The notes: generated from the sequence alone by a model not told the origin. Shown: positions 49,031-58,575, counted from the first letter of the stretch. The stretch: 64,000 nt of DNA from Prado023 sp963798745 (GCA_963798745.1 CAWCUF010000007.1:124001-188000); one strand, 5' to 3'. Numbers and translations are program-made.

Positions 49031-51937
49031 TCAGGCTGTGGCGGCCTCGAGGATCTCCAGGATGTGCTCGTACTGGGCGCCGGTGGCACGGCTCATGCCC
49101 AGCTCGCAGGTGCGGTTGCTCGAGGCGTAGGCGTCGAAGTCGCCGCCGGCCAGTTCGGCGGCCTGTCGTGCGGTGGCGGCCGCGCTGAGTTCCGGGTGCA
49201 GCAGCCCACGGTCACCGGCGAAGCCGCAGCAGCCCCAGGACGGCGCGACGGTGACCTGCTCGGCCACGGCCGAGGCGACGGTCAGCAGGTCGTCGTTGAT
49301 GCCCATCCGGGTCGTCGAACAGGTCGGGTGCAGCGCGAGCGCCTGGATCCTGCGCACCTCGGGCAATCGCGGCAGCACGTGCTCGGCGACGAAGGTCACG
49401 GCGTCGACCACCTGGAGCGCGGCGTAGCGGCTGTCGGGCGTCGCGGCCTGGGCCAGGACCGTATGGATCAGTCCCTCGGTGCACGACGAGGCGTCGCACA
49501 CCACCGGGAGCTCGCCCCCGCGGCTGGCGATCCACAGGGATTCCAGCACCCGGGCCTCCATCTCGCGCGCTCCCCGGGTCATCCCCTTCGAACGCCACGG
49601 GGTGCCGCAGCACAGGCTGGGCAGGTCCGCCGGCGTGCGCAGTTCGATCCCGGCCCGCCCACACAGCCGGGTGAGGGCGTCGCGAACCCCCGGCCCGGCC
49701 TGGCTGGGACCGAACACGGCGCCCACGCACGAGGTGAAGTAGACGATCTCCCCGAAGGGCGGGGTGCCCGACCCGGCGTCGCGCCCACCGCCGGGCACGG
49801 TGTCCGCGGGGCGCTGCGCCGCTGCAGCGCCCAGCCTGTGCCCGGGCGTGCGGGGTGCCCCGCCGCGCGGCAGATCCGCCGACCACAGCGGCAGGATGTC
49901 CTCGTCGATGACTCGACGGCCGAGACGGTTCGCACCAGTCACGACCGATTCGGGCAGGGCCCGGACCGCGCTCAACGCGCTCGACATCAGCCGGGTCGTG
50001 CCTGCCCAGTGCCGGGCGGCCGCGGCCCAGCCCGCAGACATCCCTGCGCCGGCCCGGTCGGCCCGCAGGTGCTTGACCAGATCGCCGGTGTCGATGTGCA
50101 CCGGGCAGGCGGTCTGGCACATGCCGTCCACGGCGCAGGTCGCGATCCCGTCGTACTCGTACTCCGCCTCGAGCCTGCCCAGCAGCTCGCGGTCGCCGGC
50201 CGCCCGTGCGCTGGCCATCTCGCGGCGCAGCACGATCCGCTGCCGCGGGGTCGTGGTCAGGTCCTTGCTCGGGCACACCGGCTCGCAGTAGCCGCACTCG
50301 ACGCAGCGGTCGACCTCCACCTCGACCGTGGGGGTGGTCTTCAGGTCGCGGGTGTGCACCTGCGGGTCCGAGGTGATCAGCACGCCCGGGTTCAGCACCC
50401 CACCGGGATCGCACAGTGCCTTGACCTGCCTCATGACGTCGTAGAGCTCGTCGCCGTACTGACGGTGCACGTAGGGGGCCATCATGCGACCGGTGCCGTG
50501 TTCGGCCTTGAGCGAGCCACCCATGCCCAGCACGAGGTCGACCAGGTCCTCGGTGAAGTCCTGGAACCGGTCCATCCGGCCGCCGGTGATGCGCTCGGTG
50601 ACCATGAAGTGGATGTTGCCGTCCTTGGCGTGCCCGAAGATCACGGCGTTCTCGTAGCCGTGCCGGTCGAACAGCCCGGTGAGCCGCTGGCAGGTGGGCA
50701 GCAGTGCCGGGACCGGGACGACGACGTCCTCGAGCAGCGCGGTCGTGCCCGAGGGGCGGGCCTCGGCCACCGTCGCGTAGAGCCCCTTGCGGGTGGTCCA
50801 CAACCGGGCCCGGGCAGCCGGGTCGCCGGTGAGCCGGGCCGGCGCGCTGCACCGCAGCCCCGCCAGCGTGCCCCGAGCGGCCTCGCTCAGGTCGATCGCG
50901 CCCTGGGCCGAGTCCGCCTGGTACTCCACCAGCAGCGCCGCGTGGCCGTCGACCCGGATCCTGCGGATCAACTCGTCGGCCCCGGGGTGGGCCTGGCCGA
51001 CCCGCAGGGACACCGAGTCCATCAACTCGATCGTGGCCGGTCGGGTCGCCACCAGCGCGGGCAGGGCTCCGGTGGCCTCGGCGAGGGTGTCGAACACGAG
51101 CAGGCCGGTCATGGCATGGCGCAGCAGCGGCACGGTGCGCATCACGATGGCGGCGATGAAGGCCAGGGTGCCCTCGCTGCCGACGACCAGGTGGGCCAGG
51201 ACATCGACCGGGCGGGTGTGGTCCAGGAACGAGTTAAGCCCGTAGCCCATGGTGTTCTTCATCGCGAACTGCGCCTCGAGGAGGGCCACCGAGTCCGGGT
51301 TGCCGCGTACCCGGTCGCGAAGGCGGGCCAGGCCGGCGTACAGGTCGGGCTCGGTGAGCCGCAGCCGGTCGTCCGCATCGGGGGCGCCGGTGTCGATGAC
51401 CGTCCCGCTGGGCAGGACGAGGACCAGTGAGTCAAGCGTGTGGTAGGTGTTGGCCGCTGTTCCGCAGGCCATCCCGCTGGAGTTGTTGGCCACCACTCCA
51501 CCCAGGGTGCAGGCGATCTCGCTGGCCGGGTCGGGCCCGAGCTTGCGGTTCAGGCCGGCCAGGCGCGCATTGACCGCGCGCACCGTCGCACCGGGCCCGA
51601 CCCGGACCCGCAGCCCCTCGTCGAGCACCTCGATGTCACGGAAGTGCGCCCGGGTGTCGACCAGGATGCCGTGCGTGCCGGCCTGCCCGCTCAGGCTGGT
51701 CCCGCCGGCCCGGAAGGTCAGCGGGACGCCCTGCTGGGCGGCGACCGTGAAGAGCCGCCCGACCTCGGCAGCATCCACAGGGGTCGCCACCGCCTGCGGA
51801 GTCAGCGCGAAGTGCGAGGCGTCGTGGCGCATCTTGAGCACGTCGGTGGCCCGCGTGCCCAGCCGCCCGGGGTCGCCCAGTGCTCCCGCGTACGCGGCCA
51901 GCGTGGGGGACAGCGGGGCCGTCGGTGCAGCACTCAT
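49031..51937 (-). CDS. FAD-binding and Fe-S oxidoreductase (D-lactate/2-hydroxyacid dehydrogenase type)
   Basis: It is a 968-residue fusion. The N-terminal FAD_binding_4 domain contains FRAGGTSLSGQAGTHGILVD near 74, and the FAD-oxidase C domain HAKDGNIHFMVTERI near 435 is followed by the GGSLKAEHGTGRMM segment. A ferredoxin-like segment near 540-600 has Cys patterns CVECGYCEPVCPSK and CAVDGMCQTACPV, and a CCG-type C-terminal half has LCCGTPWRS and GCCGFAG near 770 and 920. Such proteins oxidise D-lactate or D-2-hydroxy acids with a quinone or ferricytochrome acceptor; the substrate is inferred. Start ATG at 51937 is the best supported; the upstream frame to 51994 has no ribosome binding site. 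It is divergent from the next gene. Confidence 0.88.
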   Translation of the reverse strand: MSAAPTAPLSPTLAAYAGALGDPGRLGTRATDVLKMRHDASHFALTPQAVATPVDAAEVGRLFTVAAQQGVPLTFRAGGTSLSGQAGTHGILVDTRAHFRDIEVLDEGLRVRVGPGATVRAVNARLAGLNRKLGPDPASEIACTLGGVVANNSSGMACGTAANTYHTLDSLVLVLPSGTVIDTGAPDADDRLRLTEPDLYAGLARLRDRVRGNPDSVALLEAQFAMKNTMGYGLNSFLDHTRPVDVLAHLVVGSEGTLAFIAAIVMRTVPLLRHAMTGLLVFDTLAEATGALPALVATRPATIELMDSVSLRVGQAHPGADELIRRIRVDGHAALLVEYQADSAQGAIDLSEAARGTLAGLRCSAPARLTGDPAARARLWTTRKGLYATVAEARPSGTTALLEDVVVPVPALLPTCQRLTGLFDRHGYENAVIFGHAKDGNIHFMVTERITGGRMDRFQDFTEDLVDLVLGMGGSLKAEHGTGRMMAPYVHRQYGDELYDVMRQVKALCDPGGVLNPGVLITSDPQVHTRDLKTTPTVEVEVDRCVECGYCEPVCPSKDLTTTPRQRIVLRREMASARAAGDRELLGRLEAEYEYDGIATCAVDGMCQTACPVHIDTGDLVKHLRADRAGAGMSAGWAAAARHWAGTTRLMSSALSAVRALPESVVTGANRLGRRVIDEDILPLWSADLPRGGAPRTPGHRLGAAAAQRPADTVPGGGRDAGSGTPPFGEIVYFTSCVGAVFGPSQAGPGVRDALTRLCGRAGIELRTPADLPSLCCGTPWRSKGMTRGAREMEARVLESLWIASRGGELPVVCDASSCTEGLIHTVLAQAATPDSRYAALQVVDAVTFVAEHVLPRLPEVRRIQALALHPTCSTTRMGINDDLLTVASAVAEQVTVAPSWGCCGFAGDRGLLHPELSAAATARQAAELAGGDFDAYASSNRTCELGMSRATGAQYEHILEILEAATA

Positions 51938-52105
51938 GAGATCACGACCATCCAGCCGGGTACGGCGGTCGACCACAGGCGCATGATCATGCACCTGCCC
52001 AGCGACAGGATAGGACGTTCATCGACGCACCTGCGGCTCGCGCGGGCGCCTGCGCGGCGATCCGACGCTGTGGCAGGGTGGCCACGACCAGGAGGAGCGC
52101 CCGAC

Positions 52106-52582
52106 ATGCAGTTCGACGAGACCCACCACCGCACCGGCAGCCGGCTGGTGTACGCCCAGTTCGTACTGATCGGCGTGTGCGTGCTGCCGGTCGGCCCCGT
52201 GCTCTGGTCCGGGCAGTGGGCGCTCGGCCTGGTCGCGCTGCTGCTGGCCGGAGCTGTGGGTGCCTGGGCCCTGCTGTCGATGGGAGCCGACACCCGGGTC
52301 CATCCGGTCCCGGACACGTCGACCCCGTTGCACACCCACGGCCTCTACGCCTGGATCCGGCACCCGATGTACCTCGCGGTGCTCCTGGCCTGCCTCGGGG
52401 TGACCCTGGCCAGCGGACGCGCGCTGGCCCTGGGTGCGCTGCTGTGCCTGGCGGTCGTGCTGGGCGTGAAGTCCCGGTTCGAGGACCGGCTGCTCGCTGC
52501 CAAGTTCGGCGCGCAGTTCACCGACTACGCAGCCCGGGTGCCGGCACTGATCCCGGCGCCCTGGCGCTCGCACCGGCGCTGA
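52106..52582 (+). CDS. ICMT/PEMT-like membrane protein
   Basis: It is a 158-residue protein with three to four hydrophobic segments. LHTHGLYAWIRHPMYLAVLL at about 74-93 holds the G-x-Y-x-x-x-R-H-P-x-Y motif of isoprenylcysteine/phospholipid methyltransferase-like proteins, and SRFEDRLLAAKFGAQFTDYAARVP is the usual Glu-containing tail. Members methylate membrane-bound substrates with SAM, or may have lost activity; no substrate is evident. The ATG has GGAGGAG 8 nt upstream. It converges with scoB, with 30 nt between stops. Confidence 0.78.
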   Translation: MQFDETHHRTGSRLVYAQFVLIGVCVLPVGPVLWSGQWALGLVALLLAGAVGAWALLSMGADTRVHPVPDTSTPLHTHGLYAWIRHPMYLAVLLACLGVTLASGRALALGALLCLAVVLGVKSRFEDRLLAAKFGAQFTDYAARVPALIPAPWRSHRR

Positions 52583-52612
52583 GCCCGGCCCGGCCCGGCG
52601 GCTCGCCGCCAG

Positions 52613-53251
52613 TCAGCCGGTCGCGTCGATGATCTGCGGCCCGGTCGCCGCGCGCACGTCGGCCACGCTGACCCCGGGCGCGCACTCGCGCAGCACGAGC
52701 CCGTCGTCGGTGACGTCCAGCACGGCCAGGTCGGTGATGATCCGGTGCACCACCGCGATGCCGGTCAGCGGTAGCGTGCACTGCTCGACGATCTTGTGGC
52801 CGCCGCCGCGGGCCACGTGCTCCATCATCACGATCACGTGCTTGGCGCCGTGGACCAGGTCCATCGCCCCGCCCATCCCCTTGACCATCTTGCCGGGGAT
52901 CATCCAGTTGGCCAGGTCGCCGCGCGGTGAGACCTGCATCGCCCCGAGGATCGCGGCGTCGACATGCCCGCCGCGGATCATCCCGAAGCTCAGCGCCGAG
53001 TCGAAGAAGCTTGCCCCGGGCAGCGTCGTGACGGTCTCCTTGCCGGCGTTGATCAGGTCGGGGTCGACCTGATCGTCGGTCGGGTAGGGCCCCACGCCGA
53101 GGATCCCGTTCTCGCTCTGCAGCACGACCGACACCCCCGCGGGGAGGTAGTTGGGCACCAGCGTGGGCAGGCCGATGCCGAGGTTCACGTACTGGCCGTC
53201 GACGAGCTCCCGGGCCACGCGCGCAGCCAACTCCTTGCGGGTCAGTGCCAT
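52613..53251 (-). CDS. scoB: 3-oxoacid CoA-transferase subunit B
   Basis: It is a 212-residue class I CoA-transferase beta subunit. VVLQSENGILGVGP near residue 43 holds the catalytic Glu of S-E-N-G. ALSFGMIRGGHVDAAILGAMQ near 85 and ARGGGHKIVEQCTLPLTG are family segments. It moves CoA between succinyl-CoA and acetoacetate or a related acid. Start ATG overlaps the scoA stop by 1 nt (TGATG). Confidence 0.93.
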   Translation of the reverse strand: MALTRKELAARVARELVDGQYVNLGIGLPTLVPNYLPAGVSVVLQSENGILGVGPYPTDDQVDPDLINAGKETVTTLPGASFFDSALSFGMIRGGHVDAAILGAMQVSPRGDLANWMIPGKMVKGMGGAMDLVHGAKHVIVMMEHVARGGGHKIVEQCTLPLTGIAVVHRIITDLAVLDVTDDGLVLRECAPGVSVADVRAATGPQIIDATG

Positions 53252-54018
53252 CAGGACGCCCCCTCCTGGCGCACCGTGCGCCGCTCGATCCGCTTGGCGG
53301 TGATGTCCGCCGGCCCCAGCGCGAGCACCCGCTGCACGAAGATGCCGGGCAGGTGCACGTCCGCGGGATCGATCCCGCCGGGGGCCACGACCTGCTCGGC
53401 CTCCACGATCGTGATCCGCCCGGCCATCGCCGCCAACGGGTTGAAGTTGCGGGTGCTGGTGTCGAAGACGCAGTTGCCCAGGGTGTCGGCCAGGCTGGCG
53501 CGCACCAGGGCGAAGTCGGCGGTGATCCCACGTTCGAGGACGTAGGTCAGGCCGTCGAACTCCCGGGTCTCCTTGGCCGGGGAGGCCAGCGCCACCCCGC
53601 CGTGACCGTCGTAGCGCCACGGCAGCCCGCCGTCGGCGACCTGGGTGCCCACCCCGGCGGGCGTGTAGAAGCCGGGGATGCCCGCACCACCGGCCCGCAG
53701 CCGCTCGGCCAGCGTCCCCTGCGGGGTCAGCTCCACCTCGAGCTCGCCGGAGAGGAACTGTCGCTCGAACTCCTTGTTCTCCCCGACGTAGGAGGAGGTC
53801 ATCCGCCGGATCCGGCGCTGCGCCAGCAGCAGGCCCAGGCCCCAGTCGTCCACCCCGCAGTTGTTGCTCACGACGTCCAGGTCGGTGGTGCCCGCATCGA
53901 GCAGGGCGGCGATCAGCGCGCTGGGGATGCCGCACAGGCCGAAGCCGCCCACGGCCAGCCGGGCGCCGTCGGGGATGTCAGCCACCGCAACTGCGGCGCT
54001 GGAGACGGTCTTGTCCAC
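53251..54018 (-). CDS. scoA: 3-oxoacid CoA-transferase subunit A
   Basis: It is a 255-residue alpha subunit. RLAVGGFGLCGIPSALIAAL near 20 is the glycine-rich CoA loop and DVVSNNCGVDDWGLGLLL near 47 the next block. The family signature GIPGFYTPAGVGT is near 112. The GTG has a GAGGAG 7 nt upstream. It leads scoAB, the two chains of one enzyme for ketone-body or beta-keto acid use, which fits the acyl-CoA dehydrogenases in the window. Confidence 0.93.
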   Translation of the reverse strand: MDKTVSSAAVAVADIPDGARLAVGGFGLCGIPSALIAALLDAGTTDLDVVSNNCGVDDWGLGLLLAQRRIRRMTSSYVGENKEFERQFLSGELEVELTPQGTLAERLRAGGAGIPGFYTPAGVGTQVADGGLPWRYDGHGGVALASPAKETREFDGLTYVLERGITADFALVRASLADTLGNCVFDTSTRNFNPLAAMAGRITIVEAEQVVAPGGIDPADVHLPGIFVQRVLALGPADITAKRIERRTVRQEGAS

Positions 54019-54104
54019 GAGATTCTCCTCACCGGGTGGGCTTGCCCGGGAACGATATCCGGCTCGCAGTCGCCGACGTGTGGCGGATCGGCTCCCGGGC
54101 TGGA

Positions 54105-55517
54105 TCAGCCGGTGCAGATGTCCTGATCAGCGGTCGTGCTCTGCTCCTGGCCGCCGGCGCCGGACCCGCTCTTCGACGCCTTGACCCGGATCTCCGCGAC
54201 TCCGACGTAGGGCACCCCGAGCGTGAGATCCAGCCGCGAGCCCCGATCGGCCTGCACGCGCAGCACCGAACCCGGGATCGCCGCCTGCAGGGTCCGCGCC
54301 GCCTGGACCTGGTCGGGCGAGTGCCGGATCGTGGTGACCGCGGCGACCTTGTCGCGGGTGTCCAGGGCGCCGATCCCGAAGCCCTGTGCGGCCAGGTCCT
54401 CGCTGGCGCGAGTTGCCTGTCCCTGGGTCCCGGTGGCGTTGTGGATGTCCACTGTGATGTCAGCGGGGACGACAGTCAGCTTCTTGCCGTCAGCGCCCTT
54501 GGTCGGTGGCGGCGGCCAGGGCTGCTCGGCGGCCAGGGTCGCCCAGATCTGGTCGGCCTGGGCCTGATCGGGCACGATGGTGGCGCCGTCGCCACTGGGC
54601 AGCCAGGGCAGCGTGACGAAGGTGATGTCGTCGGGACGAAGACCGGCCAGGCTCGCGCCCAGCGCGAGGATCCCCTGCGGGTCGTTGAGGGCCTCGTCGG
54701 TCGCCACCGACTTGCTCGACTGCTCCAGCACGCGCCACATCCGCAGCGGATCGGTCAGCAACCCCGAGCCGGTCACCTCCTGGATCAACGAGGAGAGGAA
54801 CAGTTGCTGGCGGTTGATCCGGCTGATGTCCGAGCCGTCGCCGATGCTGTGCCGGACCCGCACGAACGCCAGCGCGTCCTCGCCGGTGACCCGGGTGCGC
54901 CCGGCGGGCAGGTCGATGCCGGACTTGCTGTCCTGCAGCGGGCGGGTCAGGCAGACCTCGACCCCGCCGAGCGCGTCGATCGTCTGCTTGAAACCGTTGA
55001 AGTCCAGCACCACGAAGTGGTCGACCCGCATGCCTGTCATGGCCTCCACGGTCTTCACGGTGCAGCCGGGCCCGCCGCGGTCGAACGCCACGTTGAACCG
55101 GTCGCGCACCGGTGCCAGCGTGTTGCCCTCGGCGTCCTGGCAGGCCGGCAGCGTCATGACGGTGTCGCGCGGGATGCTGACCAGAACCGCCGAGTCCCGA
55201 TCCGGGTAGACGTGCAGCAGCATGGTCGTGTCCGACCGGGCGCCCTCGAAGTAGCCGTAGGACTTGTTGCCCTTGCCGGTCCGGGCGTCCGAGCCCATCA
55301 GCAGGAAGGTCACCGGACCCCCGGAGAGGTCACCGTAGCTGACCGGTCGCTCGCCTACCTGGTCGCTGATGTCGATGGTCGTGACGTTGCCCTGCAGCCT
55401 GCCGACGGCCACCGTGGCCGACCCGGCGGCGACGGTCACTGCCAGTGCGGCCGCGGAGGTGAGGCCGGCAATGGCGCGCAGGACCCGATGGCGCCCCGAC
55501 CGGGGATGACTCGACAC
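54105..55517 (-). CDS. LytR-CpsA-Psr family glycopolymer transferase
   Basis: It is a 470-residue membrane-anchored enzyme that attaches lipid-linked wall polymers (teichoic acid, arabinogalactan and the like) to peptidoglycan. An N-terminal helix at about 12-38 is followed by the LCP domain: LLMGSDARTGKGNKSYG near 72, RSDTTMLLHVYPDRDSAVLVSIPRD near 93 with the R and D of the pyrophosphate site, and RVRHSIGDGSDISRINRQQ near 219. A LytR_C domain follows at about 350-440. The GTG start has TACCCT 6 nt upstream. It corresponds in place to the CpsA-like Rv3267. It is the likely final step for the polymer made by the 36-48 kb genes. Confidence 0.9.
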   Translation of the reverse strand: MSSHPRSGRHRVLRAIAGLTSAAALAVTVAAGSATVAVGRLQGNVTTIDISDQVGERPVSYGDLSGGPVTFLLMGSDARTGKGNKSYGYFEGARSDTTMLLHVYPDRDSAVLVSIPRDTVMTLPACQDAEGNTLAPVRDRFNVAFDRGGPGCTVKTVEAMTGMRVDHFVVLDFNGFKQTIDALGGVEVCLTRPLQDSKSGIDLPAGRTRVTGEDALAFVRVRHSIGDGSDISRINRQQLFLSSLIQEVTGSGLLTDPLRMWRVLEQSSKSVATDEALNDPQGILALGASLAGLRPDDITFVTLPWLPSGDGATIVPDQAQADQIWATLAAEQPWPPPPTKGADGKKLTVVPADITVDIHNATGTQGQATRASEDLAAQGFGIGALDTRDKVAAVTTIRHSPDQVQAARTLQAAIPGSVLRVQADRGSRLDLTLGVPYVGVAEIRVKASKSGSGAGGQEQSTTADQDICTG

Positions 55518-55523
55518 GGGCTA

Positions 55524-55529
55524 AGGGTA
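55524..55529 (-). promoter_or_regulatory. Candidate -10 box of the LCP gene, leaderless
   Basis: TACCCT on the minus strand, 6 nt before the GTG at 55517. Confidence 0.5.
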
Positions 55530-55549
55530 CGTGACTGCCCAGATAAGCA

Positions 55550-55576
55550 TGCGTAAACTGCACGATTGATTACGCA
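55550..55576. promoter_or_regulatory. Inverted repeat between the LCP and PGRP genes
   Basis: TGCGTAA and TTACGCA, 13 nt apart, form a perfect 7-bp dyad in a locally AT-rich stretch of the divergent promoter region. It could be an operator for one or both genes; I know no regulator for it. Confidence 0.45.
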
Positions 55577-55688
55577 AAGTCACGATCGGTGGCAGATTTC
55601 GAGCTTCCCAGGGGGGCAGACTTCCGGATGCCCACGGTCACGGGGGCAGGAGTCGAGTCCGGGGGATGCCCCGGGCGGGAGGTCCACG

Positions 55689-58568
55689 ATGCGCACAGCT
55701 CCCCCCCAGGCCCGCAGGCCGCTGCACCGAACGCGGGCGGTGCTGGTGGCCGGAGCCCTGCTGCCGGCCCTCATCGTCGCCCCGGGGATCGGACCGGCGG
55801 CCGCCCGGCCCGCCTCGGCCGGGACGCCGAGCGTCGCGTCGGCCCCCGCAGACGTGACCCAGCCCACGGTGAGCCAGGTCGCGCTCGGCGGGATCGACCC
55901 CGACGTGCTCGCCGCAGCGCCGGAGCCCGACGCGCACCACGACGCCCCGCAGGGGTCGGTGCGTGCCCTGGGCATCGACACCCCGGTCCGCCCGGCCGCC
56001 GCTGCGACCGTCGAGATCACCAAGCCGGCCGAGCTGATCGCCGTCACCGCCGACCGGGCCTTCCCGGACGGGGCGTCCATCCAGGTCCGAGTTCGGGAGT
56101 CCTCCGGGTGGAGTCCGTGGACCGAGCTGCACACCGACGCCGGGCACGGGCCGGACCCGGACTCCGCGGAGGCTCGGGAGGCCCGGACCGGCACCGACCC
56201 GCTGATGGCCCAGGGCGCCACCAGCGCCCAGGTCCGCATCGACACGCCGTCCGGTCTGCTGCCCGCGGGGACCGAGCTCACGCTGGTCGACGCACCCACC
56301 GCACCCTCGGATGCCGGGGTCGGCCGCCTGGCGGCGCTGGGCACGGTCGGGCGACCCCCGATCGTCACCCGCGCCCAATGGGGTGCCAACGAGTCCTGGC
56401 GGGGTCGCGCGCCCTACTACACCGACAACATCCGGGCCGGCTTCGTCCACCACACCGCCTCGACCTCGAACTACTCCAAGTCCCAGGCCGCAGCCCAGCT
56501 CCGCTCTATCTACGCCTACCACACCAAGTCGTTGAACCATTCCGACATCGACTACAACTTCGTCGTCGACCGGTTCGGCCGGCTCTACGAGGGTCGCGCG
56601 GGCGGCATGGACCGGGCCGTCCTCGGCGGGCACACCGCAGGGTTCAACGAGCACACCTTCGCCGCCGTCGTCCTGGGCAACTTCGCCACCTTCACCCCCA
56701 GCGGGTCGGACATGGCCGCGATCAAGGATTCCCTCGCCCGGCTGTTCGCCTGGAAGCTGGGACTGTCGGGAGTCAGCCCGGACGCCACCGTGAAGCTGAC
56801 CTCGGCCGGCTTCATCCGGGCCACGAAGTACCCGAAGGGCTCGGTGGCCACGATCTCGGCGACCTCCAGCCACCAGACGGTGAACTACACGAGTTGCCCG
56901 GGCACCTCGATCCAGGCCCAGCTCGGTTCGATCCGGGCACTCGGCGGCCGGTACTCGAACGTGGTCATCAGCGCGCCCACGCCCGCGGACTCCCGACTGG
57001 TCGCCGGCTCCAAGTCCTCGATGACCTTCGCGACGTCGGCCAACCGCGCGGTGACCTGGACCGCGGACGTGCTCAGTCCCTGCTCGGACACCCCGGTCCG
57101 CAGGATCACCGGGAACACGTCGAAGGCTGGGCCGATCTCCATCCGCTGGGACCTGCGCGACTCCGCGGGCAAGCCGGTGCTGCCGGCCAACTACACGCTG
57201 CGGGTCTCGGGCGAGGCCGCTGATGGCACCTCGGTGCCCACGGTCAGCACCCAGGTGAGCATCACGCCGGCCGCCGGTGGGGCGTGGGGGCCGTGCGCCA
57301 ACGCCAGCCGCGTGGCCGGGTCGAACCTGTCGGCCACCTCGGTGCTGTGGGGCCGGATCGCCGCCCCGACCTCGCGGACCGTCGTGCTGACCGGCAGCGG
57401 GTCCTCCGAGGCGGCCGTCGCGGCCGGGCTCACGGCCGCACCGCTGGCACGCAGCCTGCGCGCACCGCTGCTGCTCACGTCCGCCGGCAGCCTGGCCTCC
57501 GAGGTGGGCACCGACCTGCGCGCCCGCAAGGCTGGCACGGTCCTGGTCGTCGGGGGCACGGACGTGGTCTCCGACGCCGTGGTCAGGTCGGTGGCCGGGC
57601 TCGGGGCCTCGGTGACCCGGCTGGCCGGGAGTACGCCGGCGGCGACCTCCGCGGCGGTTGCTGCCCGCATGAAGCCCGGGACCGCCGCCGTGCTGGTCAG
57701 CCCCACCGGGTCCCCGGCCACCGCGACGGCCGGCGCCGCGCTGGCCGCGGCGCAGGAAGTGCCGCTGATCGTGGCCGACCGGACCACGATCCCCGGCCAG
57801 GCCAGGGCCGCGCTGGCCGGCCGGCCGGCGGTGACGGTGGCCTCCTCGACGATGCTGTCCGACACCACGGTGCGGGCCGCCCTGGGTTCGGTGCGCTGGA
57901 CGCGCGTCACCGGCGCGGACGCGGTGGCGGCCTCGGTGGCGGTGGCCGGTGCCGTGCCCGGCTCCCCGACCTCGGTCATGGTGCTGCCCGAGAACCCGTC
58001 GGCCTGGAGCAGCGCCCCGATCGCGGCCTCGGCCGGTGTGCCGCTGCTGATCACGTCCAGCCCGACGCTGTCCCCGGAGGTAGCGGCCTTCCTGACGGCC
58101 CGGTCGTCGCTGCGTGCCACGACCACCCCGGTGAGCTCCGGCTGGCTCGGCGACGAGGTGCTCGGCGCCACCAGTCGCATCCTGCTCGGGCTTCCCTGGG
58201 CCCCGCCCGGGGTCACGGTCGGCACCACCCCGCCGGCCGCCAAGCCCGCGCCCACCGCGACCACGACGTACAAGGTGTCGCGCACGAACGCGAGTCCCGA
58301 GCCGATCCGCAAGGGCCGCACCCTGCGGGTCCAGGTCAAGTCCGTGCAGGCCAAGTACACCGACGCCAAGTACCGCAAGGTGCCGGCGGGCGTCGCGTTC
58401 ACGGTCCAGTTCAAGGCCAAGGGCACGAAGAAGTACAAGACCGTGGCCTCCGGCAAGACGACCGCGGGCCGGGCCCGGACCTACCTGACGGCCAGCCAGT
58501 CGGGTCGCTGGCGGATCCTGGTGGGCGCGAAGAAGACCAAGAGCGACTACGTGCGCGTCACGAAGTGA
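55689..58568 (+). CDS. Secreted PGRP-type amidase with cell-wall-binding repeats
   Basis: It is a 959-residue secreted protein. A signal peptide near 12-40 (LVAGALLPALIVAPGIGPAAA) is followed by a beta-rich N-part, then a PGRP/amidase_2 domain at about 220-420: the zinc His pair in FVHHTAST near 254, YNFVVDRFGRLYEGR near 288 and SSHQTVNYTSCPGT near 394 with the third ligand Cys. A FlgD-type Ig module follows near 440-510. Three CWB2-like wall-binding repeats then follow to about 820 (LRAPLLLTSAGSL, GTVLVVGGTDVVS). The last 100 residues are Lys-rich. It probably cleaves or senses peptidoglycan and binds wall glycopolymers. ATG has GGGAGG; the LCP gene is its divergent neighbour. Confidence 0.85.
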   Translation: MRTAPPQARRPLHRTRAVLVAGALLPALIVAPGIGPAAARPASAGTPSVASAPADVTQPTVSQVALGGIDPDVLAAAPEPDAHHDAPQGSVRALGIDTPVRPAAAATVEITKPAELIAVTADRAFPDGASIQVRVRESSGWSPWTELHTDAGHGPDPDSAEAREARTGTDPLMAQGATSAQVRIDTPSGLLPAGTELTLVDAPTAPSDAGVGRLAALGTVGRPPIVTRAQWGANESWRGRAPYYTDNIRAGFVHHTASTSNYSKSQAAAQLRSIYAYHTKSLNHSDIDYNFVVDRFGRLYEGRAGGMDRAVLGGHTAGFNEHTFAAVVLGNFATFTPSGSDMAAIKDSLARLFAWKLGLSGVSPDATVKLTSAGFIRATKYPKGSVATISATSSHQTVNYTSCPGTSIQAQLGSIRALGGRYSNVVISAPTPADSRLVAGSKSSMTFATSANRAVTWTADVLSPCSDTPVRRITGNTSKAGPISIRWDLRDSAGKPVLPANYTLRVSGEAADGTSVPTVSTQVSITPAAGGAWGPCANASRVAGSNLSATSVLWGRIAAPTSRTVVLTGSGSSEAAVAAGLTAAPLARSLRAPLLLTSAGSLASEVGTDLRARKAGTVLVVGGTDVVSDAVVRSVAGLGASVTRLAGSTPAATSAAVAARMKPGTAAVLVSPTGSPATATAGAALAAAQEVPLIVADRTTIPGQARAALAGRPAVTVASSTMLSDTTVRAALGSVRWTRVTGADAVAASVAVAGAVPGSPTSVMVLPENPSAWSSAPIAASAGVPLLITSSPTLSPEVAAFLTARSSLRATTTPVSSGWLGDEVLGATSRILLGLPWAPPGVTVGTTPPAAKPAPTATTTYKVSRTNASPEPIRKGRTLRVQVKSVQAKYTDAKYRKVPAGVAFTVQFKAKGTKKYKTVASGKTTAGRARTYLTASQSGRWRILVGAKKTKSDYVRVTK

Positions 58569-58575
58569 TCGGCGT

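Noticed and set aside
47657..51430. A plus-strand open frame of over 1200 codons opposite the TagB-like and FAD/Fe-S genes
   Set aside because: It is the antisense of two genes with clear motifs and consists of repetitive Arg/Gly/His-rich shadow protein with no domain or signal.
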